Shown here: piece after piece, positions 1 through 9,058 of the stretch
How the letters are laid out: every line of letters begins with the position of its first letter
Position numbering within the stretch: the first letter of the stretch is position 1
Assembly (NCBI RefSeq): GCF_016863655.1
Contig: NZ_BOPH01000053.1
Span: forward strand, 1 to 64,000
Direction of reading: 5' to 3'
Length of the DNA stretch: 64,000 nt
From: Virgisporangium ochraceum
GTDB lineage: Bacteria > Actinomycetota > Actinomycetes > Mycobacteriales > Micromonosporaceae
Notes under the pieces: generated by a model
The model's input: the letters and a program-made list of their open reading frames with translations, nothing else
What the model was told of the DNA's origin: nothing
The model's database searches: none
Made by a program: the position numbers and the translations under genes

Positions 1-194
1 CGACGATCAAGGCGGGCCGGCACAGACCTGGTGGGCGGATTTGCGGTGACGGGCAGTGGCGGCGGGGGGTCCGTCCGACCTGGAATGTCGGCTTTGCCCA
101 TTCCATGGCTGCGCGCGAACCCGCGACTCGGGACACTAGCCCCGCCTCCCGCTCCCGCGAGGGCGCCCGCCGGGGCGCCCTGACCGCCCTCACG

Positions 195-219
195 CCCGCC
201 CCCGCGCCCGCCCCTGCCC
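195..219 (-). other. potential G-quadruplex tract
   Basis: The plus strand has five C-runs (195-197, 199-203, 207-209, 211-214, 217-219) separated by 1-3 nt. The minus strand therefore carries five G-runs of at least three with very short loops, which fits the standard G3+N1-7 quadruplex pattern. It lies about 210 nt beyond the stop codon of the TPP enzyme, in the same reading direction. In DNA of this GC content such a tract could arise by chance. Confidence 0.4.
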
Positions 220-278
220 TGCCTCACGCCGTGCGCGCCCACCCCACCCCGCGCCCGCCCGCCGCGACCCACTTACCC

Positions 279-353
279 GCCGATCTTGCAGTTGTGGCCC
301 CCGATAAATTCGGATATGCCGCCTATAGTGGCGGCCACAAGTGCAAGATCGGC
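279..353. repeat. 21-bp imperfect inverted repeat with structured 33-nt loop
   Basis: The arms at 279-299 and 333-353 are complementary at 20 of 21 positions. Inside the loop a second hairpin is possible (GCCGCC 318-323 with GGCGGC 330-335), and CCGA/TCGG flank an AT-rich pentanucleotide near 301-313. It begins 74 nt beyond the minus-strand stop at 427. It could be a terminator-like or mRNA-protecting 3' structure, a small RNA or a binding site. There is no T-run to make it a classical intrinsic terminator. Confidence 0.6.
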
Positions 354-426
354 GCAGCGAGCGAGCGTAGGGCTGGGCTGGGCGCCGGTCGGCGCGGCGG
401 GCGCAAGGGCTGGGCGGGCGGCGGCG

Positions 427-1986
427 TTACAGGACGGCTTCGATCAGGTGGGGGCCGGGCTCCTGGAAGGCTCGCCTCAACAAGTTCACCAGGTCGTCGG
501 CGGTCCGGGCCCGGCCGGCCGTCAACCCCAGGCCCCTCGCGAGGTGGACGTAGTCCGGCGTCGGGTCGGTCAGGTCGAGCATGGCCTTCGCCCGCTCGCC
601 GCCAGCCGTGGCGCCCACCTTTGCCAGCTCGTAGTGCAGGATCGCGTACGAGCGGTTGTTCAGCAGCACCGTCGTGACGTCGAGGCCCTCCCTCGCCTGG
701 GTCCACCAGGCCTGCATCGTGTAGAGGGCGCTGCCGTCGGCCTGCAGGTTGACCACGGGACGCGCGGCGTCGGCGATCGCCGCACCTACCGCCACCGGCG
801 GGCCCTGGCCGATGGAGCCGCCGGTCAGGGCAAGCAGGTCGTGCCTCGGGGCGCCGGCGGTGGCGGCCGGAATCGCCAGGCCGGACGTGTTCGCCTCGTC
901 GACGATGATCGCGTTCTCGGGCAGGGTCGCACCGATCGCGGCGGCGAAGGACGCCGCGTCGAGGGACCCGGTCGGTGCCGAGGGGCGCTCGACCGGCGGG
1001 AGATCAGGGTCCGCGGGAGCGCCGACCTCGTCGGCCAGGGCCGACAGGGCAAGAGCGGCGTCGTCGCCGGAACCGGCGAGCACGTACGGCACGCAACCGG
1101 CGGGGGCCGGGCGGCTCGGCGTGTCGGGGTAGCCGAAGAACGTCACCGGCTCGGCCGCGCCCACCAGCACCAGCGTCTCGAGGTCGGCGAGCTGCTTCAT
1201 CGCCAGCTCGGGCAGGTAGGCGAGCCGTTCGAACGCGGGCAGGCCGGCACCGCGTTCGAGCCGGGCGGGGAACGTCTCGCACAGCACCCGGGCGCCGGTG
1301 GCGGCGGCCACCCGGGCCGCGGCCCGCAGCGCCGGCCCGCGGAGGGCCCGCCCGCCCAGGAGCAGGGCGGCCCGGGACGTCCGCAGGGCCTTGGCGGCTG
1401 ACGCCACGACCGCCGCGTCGACGGTCGCGAAGGGGGTCACGGGGGCCGGGGAGCCGACCGAACCACCCGGCGACCAGCTCAGGTCGGCCGGCACGATCAG
1501 GGTGGCCACCCCGCCCGGCGGGGTGAGCGCGGCCTCGACCGCGGCCGACGCGTCGGCGCCCAGGCCGGCCACGCCCGCCGACGTGCGCACCCAGCCGGAC
1601 ACCGGGCCGGCCAGTGCGGCGATGTCGCTGTGCAGGGGCGCGTCGAGGTCACGGTGGAACGTGGCGTGCTCGCCCACCACCGTCACCAGCGGCGTCCGCG
1701 CCCGGCGGGCGTTGTGCAGGTTCGCCAGGCCGTTCGCGAGGCCCGGACCCAGGTGCAGCAGCGCCGCCGCGGGACGGCCGGCGATGCGGCCGAAGCCGTC
1801 GGCGGCACCGGTCGCCACGCCCTCGAAGAGCGTGAGAACGCCGCGCATCGCCGGTACCCGGTCGAGCGCGGCCACGAAGTGCATCTCGGAGGTACCCGGG
1901 TTCATGAAGCACACGTCGACGCCGGCATCGACGAGCGTGCGCATCAGCGCATCGGCTCCGGTCAGTTCATCGGCCACATCAGTCAT
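427..1986 (-). CDS. acetolactate-synthase-like TPP-dependent enzyme
   Basis: 519-residue member of the thiamine-diphosphate enzyme family (acetolactate synthase / benzoylformate decarboxylase type), presumably cytoplasmic. The N-terminal PYR domain contains FEGVATGAADGFGR, with the Glu that activates the cofactor. The C-terminal PP domain carries GGSIGQGPP and then QADGSALYT...NNRSY, the diphosphate/Mg motif in a slightly divergent form. It lacks the ACT regulatory partner of true acetolactate synthase and has no ilv neighbours, so the substrate cannot be named. The start overlaps the end of the upstream MEDS/ATPase gene by 8 nt, so the two are probably translated together. Confidence 0.85.
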   Translation of the reverse strand: MTDVADELTGADALMRTLVDAGVDVCFMNPGTSEMHFVAALDRVPAMRGVLTLFEGVATGAADGFGRIAGRPAAALLHLGPGLANGLANLHNARRARTPLVTVVGEHATFHRDLDAPLHSDIAALAGPVSGWVRTSAGVAGLGADASAAVEAALTPPGGVATLIVPADLSWSPGGSVGSPAPVTPFATVDAAVVASAAKALRTSRAALLLGGRALRGPALRAAARVAAATGARVLCETFPARLERGAGLPAFERLAYLPELAMKQLADLETLVLVGAAEPVTFFGYPDTPSRPAPAGCVPYVLAGSGDDAALALSALADEVGAPADPDLPPVERPSAPTGSLDAASFAAAIGATLPENAIIVDEANTSGLAIPAATAGAPRHDLLALTGGSIGQGPPVAVGAAIADAARPVVNLQADGSALYTMQAWWTQAREGLDVTTVLLNNRSYAILHYELAKVGATAGGERAKAMLDLTDPTPDYVHLARGLGLTAGRARTADDLVNLLRRAFQEPGPHLIEAVL

Positions 1987-2908
1987 CCAACCGCACGGCC
2001 AGGCACATGCGCACGGTGGTGGTCGCCGGGCCGGTGTGCACCCGCACGAGGTCGGCCAGGTGGTTGACGAGGAGCAGGCCGCGGCCGTGTTCGGCGTCGA
2101 CGCGGATCGGTTCGCGGCCGGCCAGCGGGTTGTCGATGCGGCCGCCCGCGGTGACCTCGCACCACACCCGACCGCCGTCGGCCCACAGGTGCGCGGTGCC
2201 GGTGCCGGCGCCGTGGCGGACGGCGTTGGTGGCCAGCTCGTCGACCATCAGCTCCCAGTTGTCCAGCTTCGGCTCGCGCAGCCCGTGGCGCTCGGCCTCA
2301 CCGACCACGAAGCGGCGCAGCGCCGCCATGCTGTCGACGTCGAACGGCAGCGACGCGGCGCCCGCCGGCCGCGGCGGGAGCGGCAGGTTGTACCGGGCCA
2401 CCACCTCGTCGGGGTCGAACTCGTCGCTGTCATACTCCTTGTCGCCGGAGATCAGCACCGGGTGGGTGGCGCGGGCGTCGCGCAGCGCCGCGTCGTCGAG
2501 CGTGGTGGTGTCGTACGGGCACAGGATCTCGACGTCACGGCCGGCGAACGCGCGGTTGATCAGCGCCTCGTGCTGCGCGCAGGCCGGGTACTCCAGCGCC
2601 GTGCGAGCGGCCCACACCGGCTCGCCGATGATCCGGACCCGCTCGCCCGGGTGCGCGTCGGCGAACGCCCGCAGCACGCCGGGGATGATCCGGCCGGGGT
2701 TGCGGCCGACCCGGGTCATGTCGAGGAAGTGGACGGAGCCGGCGGCGGCACCGAGGCCCCCGGCGAGCACGGCCAGGTTCTCCGGCGGGACGGCGACCGC
2801 CACCGGCTCGCCGGCAGCGAGGCCGGCGTGCACGAACGGGACCGTGCCCGCGAGATAGTCCTCGGCGCCCGAGTAGAACAGCGCCGGATGGCGGAACCCT
2901 GGGTTCAC
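1979..2908 (-). CDS. MEDS-domain / HATPase regulatory protein
   Basis: 309 residues from a GTG preceded by GAGGAG (2911-2916). In-frame starts further upstream would add a tail without homology. Residues about 5-165 form a MEDS domain (HPALFYSGAEDYLAGTVPFV...), known from methanogen/methylotroph DcmR-type sensors. Residues about 185-305 are an RsbW-like histidine-kinase-type ATPase with N-box ELMVDELATNAVRHG and a G-box HGRGLLLVN. There is no phosphoacceptor domain, so it resembles an anti-sigma/antagonist regulator with a sensory module. It overlaps the TPP enzyme by 8 nt. A perfect inverted repeat sits just upstream of its ribosome-binding site. Confidence 0.85.
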   Translation of the reverse strand: MNPGFRHPALFYSGAEDYLAGTVPFVHAGLAAGEPVAVAVPPENLAVLAGGLGAAAGSVHFLDMTRVGRNPGRIIPGVLRAFADAHPGERVRIIGEPVWAARTALEYPACAQHEALINRAFAGRDVEILCPYDTTTLDDAALRDARATHPVLISGDKEYDSDEFDPDEVVARYNLPLPPRPAGAASLPFDVDSMAALRRFVVGEAERHGLREPKLDNWELMVDELATNAVRHGAGTGTAHLWADGGRVWCEVTAGGRIDNPLAGREPIRVDAEHGRGLLLVNHLADLVRVHTGPATTTVRMCLAVRLDD

Positions 2909-2924
2909 GCTCTCCTCGTTACGG

Positions 2925-2952
2925 ATGGTGTCTGAGTGACGCCAGACACCAT
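2925..2952. promoter_or_regulatory. perfect 10-bp inverted repeat, candidate operator
   Basis: ATGGTGTCTG (2925-2934) and CAGACACCAT (2943-2952) are exact reverse complements with an 8-nt spacer. The repeat lies 9 nt beyond the GAGGAG ribosome-binding site of the minus-strand MEDS gene, in the 156-bp gap shared with the divergent amidase. Its position suits a repressor operator or a 5'-leader hairpin controlling the MEDS/TPP pair. The cognate regulator is unknown. Confidence 0.5.
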
Positions 2953-3064
2953 AGCGCACCGCTGGGAGTTGATCACGGAAAGTCGCGAAATCCATCTCGG
3001 GTAGCGGCCCGGCCTCCATAGGTCTACACCTATATGCGTCAGCGCTGTCGATCCGGAGGTTTCG

Positions 3065-4675
3065 ATGCCGAAGTTCCGGCGGCTCATTGCCGCCCCGGTG
3101 CTGTTGACCCTGTTCGTGACGCTGGTCGGCGCCCCCGCGCGGGCCGACTCCCCGGCCGTCCGCTTCGGCGGAATCGATCTCGACAAAGCGACGGTTCTCG
3201 ATCTGCAGAAGGCCTTCCGGGACCGGAAACTCAGCTCGACCGGGCTCACCAGCTTCTACCTCGCACGGATCAAGGCGCTCAACCCGAAGCTCAACGCCGT
3301 GATCGAGACCAACCCCGACGCCCTGAAGGACGCCCAGAAGAGTGACCTGCACCGCCGCAAGCACGGCGCGCGCAGCCTCCTCGAAGGCCTCCCGGTGCTG
3401 CTCAAGGACAACATCGACACGAAGGACCGGCAGCACACCACGGCCGGCTCGTTCGCGCTGCTGAAGAGCACCCCGAAGAGCGACGCCCACCTGGCGAAGC
3501 GGCTGCGCGACGCCGGCGCCGTCCTGCTCGGCAAGGCCAACCTCTCCGAATGGGCGAACTTCCGGTCGACCAACTCCAGCAGCGGCTGGAGCGCCCGCGG
3601 CGGACAGGGCAACAACCCGCACGTCCTCGACCGCAACCCGTGCGGGTCGAGCAGCGGCTCCGCCCAGGCCGCCGCGGCCAACCTGGCCAGCGTCACCATC
3701 GGCACGGAGACCGACGGGTCGATCGTGTGCCCGGCCGGCGCCAACGGCGTGGTCGGGATCAAGCCCACGCTCGGGCTGGTCAGCCGCTCCGGCGTGGTCC
3801 CCATCTCGGCGCAGCAGGACACGGCCGGGCCGATCACGCGGACGGTGACCGACGCGGCGGCCGTGCTCTCGGTGATCCAGGGCGTCGACCGCGCCGACGC
3901 GGCGACCGGACCGGCCGCCCCGTACGTGCGGCGCGACTACACGAGGAACCTCGACGAGAACGCGCTCCGGGGCAAGCGGATCGGCGTGTGGCGGGTCAGC
4001 GGCGGCAACCCGGTCAACGACGCCGCTGTGAACGCCGTGATCGACTCCAGCGTCGCCGCGCTCCGCCGGCAGGGCGCCACGGTGGTCGACAACCTCACGT
4101 TGCCCGGCCTCGACGTCGTCGACGCGAACGAGTACCCGGCGCTGCTGGTGGAGTTCAAGCACGACATCAACGCCTACCTCGCGCAGCGACCCGGGCCGCA
4201 CCCCGGCGACCTGGCCGGGCTGATCGAGTTCAACCGGCGCAACGCCGCGGTCGAGATGCCGTACTTCGGCCAGGAGATCTTCGAGCAGGCGCAGGCGACC
4301 AGCGGGAACCTGAGCGACCCCGCCTACGTCGCGCAGCGCACGGCCGCCACCACGGCCGCCCGGAACGCGATCGACGCGACGATGGCCGCCGCCGACCTCG
4401 ACGCGATCATGGCGCCGACGAACGGACCGGCGTGGAAGACCGACCTCGAGAACGGCGCCGACTTCGAGGGCTTCATCGGCTCGTCGACGCCGGCCGCCGT
4501 GTCGGGCTACCCGAACGTCACCGTGCCGGCGGGCTTCGCGCGGCAGTACCTGCCGCTCGGGGTGTCGTTCTTCGGTGGACGCTGGAGCGAGCCCACCCTG
4601 GTGTCGGTGGCCTACGCGTTCGAGCGGGCCACGACGGCCCGACGGGCGCCGACGTACCGGGCAACTATCGGCTGA
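3065..4675 (+). CDS. secreted amidase (amidase-signature family)
   Basis: 536 residues with a Sec signal peptide (basic RR, hydrophobic core to about residue 22, APARA cleavage region). The body is an amidase-signature hydrolase, which cleaves amide bonds with a Lys-cisSer-Ser triad. Visible candidates are Lys114 in LLKDN, Ser195/Ser196 in CGSSSGSA and nucleophile Ser219 in GTETDGSI. Export makes it a scavenging or peptide-amidase-type enzyme rather than GatA. The ATG has the ribosome-binding site GGAGG seven bases upstream. The last 11 bp overlap the convergent regulator gene. Confidence 0.9.
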   Translation: MPKFRRLIAAPVLLTLFVTLVGAPARADSPAVRFGGIDLDKATVLDLQKAFRDRKLSSTGLTSFYLARIKALNPKLNAVIETNPDALKDAQKSDLHRRKHGARSLLEGLPVLLKDNIDTKDRQHTTAGSFALLKSTPKSDAHLAKRLRDAGAVLLGKANLSEWANFRSTNSSSGWSARGGQGNNPHVLDRNPCGSSSGSAQAAAANLASVTIGTETDGSIVCPAGANGVVGIKPTLGLVSRSGVVPISAQQDTAGPITRTVTDAAAVLSVIQGVDRADAATGPAAPYVRRDYTRNLDENALRGKRIGVWRVSGGNPVNDAAVNAVIDSSVAALRRQGATVVDNLTLPGLDVVDANEYPALLVEFKHDINAYLAQRPGPHPGDLAGLIEFNRRNAAVEMPYFGQEIFEQAQATSGNLSDPAYVAQRTAATTAARNAIDATMAAADLDAIMAPTNGPAWKTDLENGADFEGFIGSSTPAAVSGYPNVTVPAGFARQYLPLGVSFFGGRWSEPTLVSVAYAFERATTARRAPTYRATIG

Positions 4676-7600
4676 CGAACGCGCGCAGCGCGTCGTGGTC
4701 CATCTGCCGGCCCCGCGAGAACGCGGATTCGAACGCGGGGCCGGCAGCCTCCCGCACCCGGTTGGCGAGCTCCGCCGGGGCCGGCCGGGCCAGCCCGACG
4801 CCGATGCTCAGCAGGTGCGCCGTGCCCACCAGGGTCGCGGCCGTCTCCGCGTCGCCGCGCCGCAACGACAGCTCCGCCAACGCGTACACCGCGTCGGCCG
4901 CCGTGTACGGGCTGAGCTGGCGCAAGGAGTTGTCCAGGGCGCGCCGGTACCAGGCCTCCGCCTCGTCGGGCAGGTCGCGGGCCTCGGCGACCCGCCCGAG
5001 CTCGACCAGGATCATCGTGCGGGTCGCCGACGGTCCGAACCCCTCCGTCGGACAGTTCTCCAGGGCCGCGTCGAGCAGCGACCGGGCCCGGTCGAGCTCG
5101 CCGCCCAACCGGGCCAGCACGGCGAGCCCCGCGTCGGTGGCCGCGAACAGCTCGGCCGCACCCGACCGGTGGGCCAGCCGGGACGCCTGCTCGTAGTCGG
5201 CGCGGGCGGCCTCCAGGTCGCCGGCGGCGATGCGCCGGTCGGCCCGCCGGCAGAGCAGGTCGGCCACCTCGGCCGGCGCGTCGAGCTGGGCCGCCACAGC
5301 CATCGCCTCGTCGGTGAGCGCGGCCGCCCGGGCCAGGTCGCCCCGCGCGTCGGCGAGGTCGGCCGACGCGGACAGCATCGTCGCCAGTCCCCACCGCTCG
5401 CCGATGGTCCGCAGCTCGGCGATGCCGGCCTCGAACTCCCGGCCGGCGCCGTCGGCGTCGCCGGCGTACCACTTGATGTAGCCGAGGCCGAGATGCATCA
5501 GCGCCCGCAGCCACGGGTCGGTGAGCCGCTGCCACCGGCGCGAGAGCGCGAGGATGTAGTCGGCGTCGTCGATCGGTGGGCCGCTGTTCACCGCCCACAT
5601 GACGTTCAGGAACGGCCGCTGCGGCATGGCCTCGAGGCCCGCCATGAACGCGTCGACGACCTTCAGGTGCACGCGCAGGTCGCGCGACGGCGGCCCGCTG
5701 GCGGCGTGCAGCACGCACAGTGCGTACTCCTCCTCCAGGCCGGGCACGAGCTCGTCGGGCAGCATCGCCAACAGCTCCATGGCCAGCCCGGCACCGGCGC
5801 CGCGGACGCCGCGCAGCCACCAGTACGGCGTCAGCGCGGAGATCAGCCGCAGGCCGAGGTGCACCTCGCGGTCCTGCAACGCCTGGCGCAGCGCACCGTG
5901 CAGGTTGTCGTACTCGTCGTCGAGGCGGCGCAGCCAGTCGAGCTGCTCGGCCCGCATCAGATGCGGGCCGGCGGCCTCGACGACGTCGAGGAAGTAGTGG
6001 GCGTGCGCGGCCCGGAACCGCTGGGCCTCGCCGGCGAGGGCGAGCTGCTCGGCGCCGAACGCGCGCACGGTCTCGAGCATCCGGTAGCGGCGGCCGCCGT
6101 CGACCGGTTCCACCAGGGACTTGTCGGCCAGGCTGGTGAGCAGGTCGACCACGTCGTCGACCTGGCACACCTCGGCTGCCGCGGCGAGCGTGGCCCCACC
6201 GGCGAACACGGTCAGCCGGCGGGCGAGGGTGCGCTCGTCGTCGTCCAACAGGTCCCATGACCACTCGACCACCGCACGCAACGTGCGGTGCCTGGCCGCG
6301 GCGGTGCGGCTGCCGCGCGACAGCAGCCGGAACCGGTCGTCGAGCCGCGCCGCGACCTCGGCCACCGGCAACGAGCGCAGCCGCGCGGCCGCGAGCTCGA
6401 TCGCCAGCGGCAGTCCGTCGAGCGCACGGCAGATCCGCACGACCGGTTCCAGGGTGTCGGCGTCGAGGCGGAACCCGGGCAGCACGGCCGCGGCCCGGTC
6501 GGCGAACAACATGATCGCGGCACTGGCGGCCGCGTCGGTGGCGGCGGCGTCCGTCGGGGGCAGGGCCAGCGGCGGGACCGGGCTGAGCGTCTCACCCGTG
6601 ATGCCGAGCGCCTCGCGGCTGGTGGCGAGCACGCGGAGACCGGGGCACGCGCCGAGCAGCCGGGCCAGCAGCCGGGCGACGTCGTCGATCACGTGCTCGC
6701 AGTTGTCGACGACGAGCAGCAGGTCGCGGCCGGCGAGGGCGGTCGCGATGCGGTCGATGGCCCCGGTGCGGGCCGGCCCGGTGCGGTCGGGTGACGCCAG
6801 CAGGCCCGCCTCCCGCAGCCCGAGCGCACCGAGCACCGCCCGCGGCACGTCGGCACCGTCGACGACCGGCGCCAGCTCGACGAAGCACATTTCACCGCTG
6901 GCCCGGGAGGCCACCTCCACGGCCAGCCGGGTCTTGCCCGCCCCGCCCGGACCGATGAGCGTGACCAGCCGGGCCACCTTCACCAGGTCGGCGACGCGGC
7001 CCAGCTCGCCCTCCCGGCCGACGAAGCTGGTCAGCTGGGCGGGTGCCGGCGTGCGCAAGGGGGCAGCGTCGGTCTCGCCGCGGAGCACCGCGACGTGCAC
7101 GGCCGACAGCCCGGGCGACGGGTCGGTGCCCAACCGGTCGGCGAGCAGCTCCCGGGCCTCCTCGTACGAGGCGAGCGCCTCGGCCGACCGCCCCGACCCC
7201 GCGAGGGCGCGCATCAGCAGCCCCCGCAGCCGTTCCCGCAGCGGATGCCCGGCCACCAGCGGCGCCAGCTCCGCGGCGCAGGCGGCGGCGTGCCCGAGGG
7301 CCAGTTCGGCGTCGGCCCGGTCCTCGACCGCGCCGAGCCACATGTCCTCGAGGCGGGCGGCCTGCGCCGCCGCGAACGGCGCGGGCCCGGTGTCGGCGAA
7401 CGGCGTGCCGCGCCACAGCTCCAGTGCCGCGGCCAGGTCGCGGGCCGCGCTCACGTGGTCACCCCGGGAGAGCGCGCGCCGACCGGCGGACGCCAGCCGC
7501 TCGAACCGGTGCAGGTCGGTGTCGTCGGGATCGGCCGTCAACCGGTACCCGGCGGGGTGCAGCTCGATGGCGCCGGTGCCGCCGAGCGCCCGGCGCAGCC

Positions 7601-7814
7601 GCGACACCTGCGACTGCAGCGCGTTGGCCGCCCCCGCCGGCGGGTTCTCCCCGTACAGCCCGTCGATCAGCCGGTCGGCACCGACGACGTGGCCGGCGTC
7701 GACCACGAGCATGCCGAGAAGCGCGCGCAGGCCCGTACCGCCGAGCGGGACCGGGTCCCCCTCGGCGGTGCAGTCCGTACGGACCTGCGTCGGCCCCAGC
7801 ACCCCGTACCACAT
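4665..7814 (-). CDS. AfsR-like BTAD/NB-ARC transcriptional regulator
   Basis: 1049-residue regulator. Residues 1-95 are an OmpR/PhoB-type winged helix, 98-245 a bacterial transcriptional activation domain (BTAD), and about 262-560 an NB-ARC-type STAND ATPase with Walker A GPGGAGKTR at 288-296 and Walker B LLLVVDN. The C-terminal ~400 residues are Ala/Leu-rich helical repeats, probably TPR. This architecture is typical of AfsR-type activators, which use ATP switching to control secondary metabolism or development. It is alone on its strand, so no target is evident. The 3' end overlaps the amidase by 11 bp. Confidence 0.9.
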   Translation of the reverse strand: MWYGVLGPTQVRTDCTAEGDPVPLGGTGLRALLGMLVVDAGHVVGADRLIDGLYGENPPAGAANALQSQVSRLRRALGGTGAIELHPAGYRLTADPDDTDLHRFERLASAGRRALSRGDHVSAARDLAAALELWRGTPFADTGPAPFAAAQAARLEDMWLGAVEDRADAELALGHAAACAAELAPLVAGHPLRERLRGLLMRALAGSGRSAEALASYEEARELLADRLGTDPSPGLSAVHVAVLRGETDAAPLRTPAPAQLTSFVGREGELGRVADLVKVARLVTLIGPGGAGKTRLAVEVASRASGEMCFVELAPVVDGADVPRAVLGALGLREAGLLASPDRTGPARTGAIDRIATALAGRDLLLVVDNCEHVIDDVARLLARLLGACPGLRVLATSREALGITGETLSPVPPLALPPTDAAATDAAASAAIMLFADRAAAVLPGFRLDADTLEPVVRICRALDGLPLAIELAAARLRSLPVAEVAARLDDRFRLLSRGSRTAAARHRTLRAVVEWSWDLLDDDERTLARRLTVFAGGATLAAAAEVCQVDDVVDLLTSLADKSLVEPVDGGRRYRMLETVRAFGAEQLALAGEAQRFRAAHAHYFLDVVEAAGPHLMRAEQLDWLRRLDDEYDNLHGALRQALQDREVHLGLRLISALTPYWWLRGVRGAGAGLAMELLAMLPDELVPGLEEEYALCVLHAASGPPSRDLRVHLKVVDAFMAGLEAMPQRPFLNVMWAVNSGPPIDDADYILALSRRWQRLTDPWLRALMHLGLGYIKWYAGDADGAGREFEAGIAELRTIGERWGLATMLSASADLADARGDLARAAALTDEAMAVAAQLDAPAEVADLLCRRADRRIAAGDLEAARADYEQASRLAHRSGAAELFAATDAGLAVLARLGGELDRARSLLDAALENCPTEGFGPSATRTMILVELGRVAEARDLPDEAEAWYRRALDNSLRQLSPYTAADAVYALAELSLRRGDAETAATLVGTAHLLSIGVGLARPAPAELANRVREAAGPAFESAFSRGRQMDHDALRAFVSR

Positions 7815-7880
7815 GCCGGCAATTCTCCCCGGTGCGGTCGACGGGCTGCAGGGGTGCTACCACCACTCGATCTGCTGGGC

Positions 7881-8963
7881 TCAGTTCCCCTTGTAGGGGA
7901 CGAACGGTGCCGGCGTGTGGTGGGTACGCGCGCTCGGCGCCGACGTCGTGGCGATCGAGTCGAAGAGGACCCGGCCGATCACCGAGTGGGCCTGCACCAC
8001 CGGGTGGGTGGCGCCGTAGTTGTTCTGCTCCGGGTGGGCGTCGGTGAACATCGCGTAGGTCAGCGCCGGCGAGCCGTCGGTGCCGAACATGACGCCGGCC
8101 TCGTGCCGCGAGCCGCCGAGCGTGTTGAAGTCGGCGCCGTACTTGGTGGCGACCCGGCTGCGCTCGTCGGACGACATGTCCCGGCGCACGCCGTCGTGGT
8201 AGCCGTTGACCCAGCGCAGCACCCGCAGGAACCACGTCGTCGACGCCGCGCTCAGCAGCGTGCCGTTGACCAGCCGGTACAGCATGTCGTGGGTTTCGCG
8301 CGGCGTGGTGACGCCGAGGTAGAACCGGTTCGGGTTCGCCACCGGCTCCACACGGGTGTGCACGAAGCCCTTCGCCGCGAGGATCTCGTTGATCTCCAGC
8401 GCCGGCACGTGGAGGCCGCTCAACCGCACCGAGGTGTTGTCGGAGACCAGCAGCATCGCGGTGAGGAAGTTCGCCACCGTGATCGAGTCGCCGTACGCGC
8501 CCTTGTGCAGGTGGAAGATGCCGCTGCCCTCGGCGATGATGCCGGCGGTGAGCGTCACCTTCGTGTCGAGGGTCAGCGGCGCTCCGTTGACCAGGCCACC
8601 CCGGTCGATCTTGTCGAGCACGCACATGGCGACGTACAGCTTCTGCACGCTGTAGCCGTAGACCACGTAGTCGGCGTCGTCGGCGACGACCTCGTTCTTC
8701 GTGCCGTCGGCGTTGAGCAGCGCGATGTGCGAGTGCCAGTTGCCGCCGGCGCGCGTCTTCTGCCGCTCGTAGACCCGCCTGATCTTGCCCGGGCCGTTCG
8801 CTTCCACTGCGGGCTCCTGCGGCTGGGCTACGGCTCCGCCCGGCGCCGCCACGGCGGAACCGGGTGCCGCCTGTGCGGGCCCGGCCGTCACCGCGACGGC
8901 GGCACCGGCCGCCAGCGTAGCCCCGGCGCCGATCGCGGCGCGCCTGGTCAATGGGTTCGACAT
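7881..8963 (-). CDS. class A beta-lactamase-fold serine hydrolase, Tat-exported
   Basis: 360 residues. The N-terminus has twin arginines (TRRAAIGAG) followed by a long Ala-rich core and AQAAPG, so Tat export is likely. The serine hydrolase motifs of the beta-lactamase/PBP superfamily are present: Ser105-x-x-Lys108 (SVQK) and Ser174-Asp-Asn (SDN). No KTG box is clear; KYGADF and the RHEAGVMFG segment are where the third motif would be expected. It could be a beta-lactamase or another serine hydrolase of the same fold. The ATG follows GGGGAAC. It is divergent from the oxidoreductase at 9059. Confidence 0.85.
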   Translation of the reverse strand: MSNPLTRRAAIGAGATLAAGAAVAVTAGPAQAAPGSAVAAPGGAVAQPQEPAVEANGPGKIRRVYERQKTRAGGNWHSHIALLNADGTKNEVVADDADYVVYGYSVQKLYVAMCVLDKIDRGGLVNGAPLTLDTKVTLTAGIIAEGSGIFHLHKGAYGDSITVANFLTAMLLVSDNTSVRLSGLHVPALEINEILAAKGFVHTRVEPVANPNRFYLGVTTPRETHDMLYRLVNGTLLSAASTTWFLRVLRWVNGYHDGVRRDMSSDERSRVATKYGADFNTLGGSRHEAGVMFGTDGSPALTYAMFTDAHPEQNNYGATHPVVQAHSVIGRVLFDSIATTSAPSARTHHTPAPFVPYKGN

Positions 8964-9058
8964 GGTTCCCCGTTCTGCATATCGACGGAAGTCGTCTTTC
9001 CGGTCATGAGACTAGACGGCCGCCACCACGCGTCCGGTTGCGGCGTAGGCTCGCCGGT

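Larger units (their letters stand above)
1..426. other. non-coding stretch at left edge
   Basis: No convincing gene. Open frames here read as low-complexity Ala/Pro/Arg sequence with no recognisable domain and look like shadows of GC-rich DNA. The stretch lies downstream of the TPP-enzyme stop codon on the minus strand. From about 130 to 275 the plus strand is markedly C-rich (minus strand G-rich), and a large inverted repeat follows at 279-353. It may hold the 3' untranslated region of the TPP enzyme operon or an unrecognised structured RNA. Confidence 0.5.

Noticed and set aside
427..1986. True biosynthetic acetolactate synthase (ilvB)
   Set aside because: No regulatory subunit or ilv genes adjacent, and the protein is shorter and more divergent; only the enzyme superfamily is supported.
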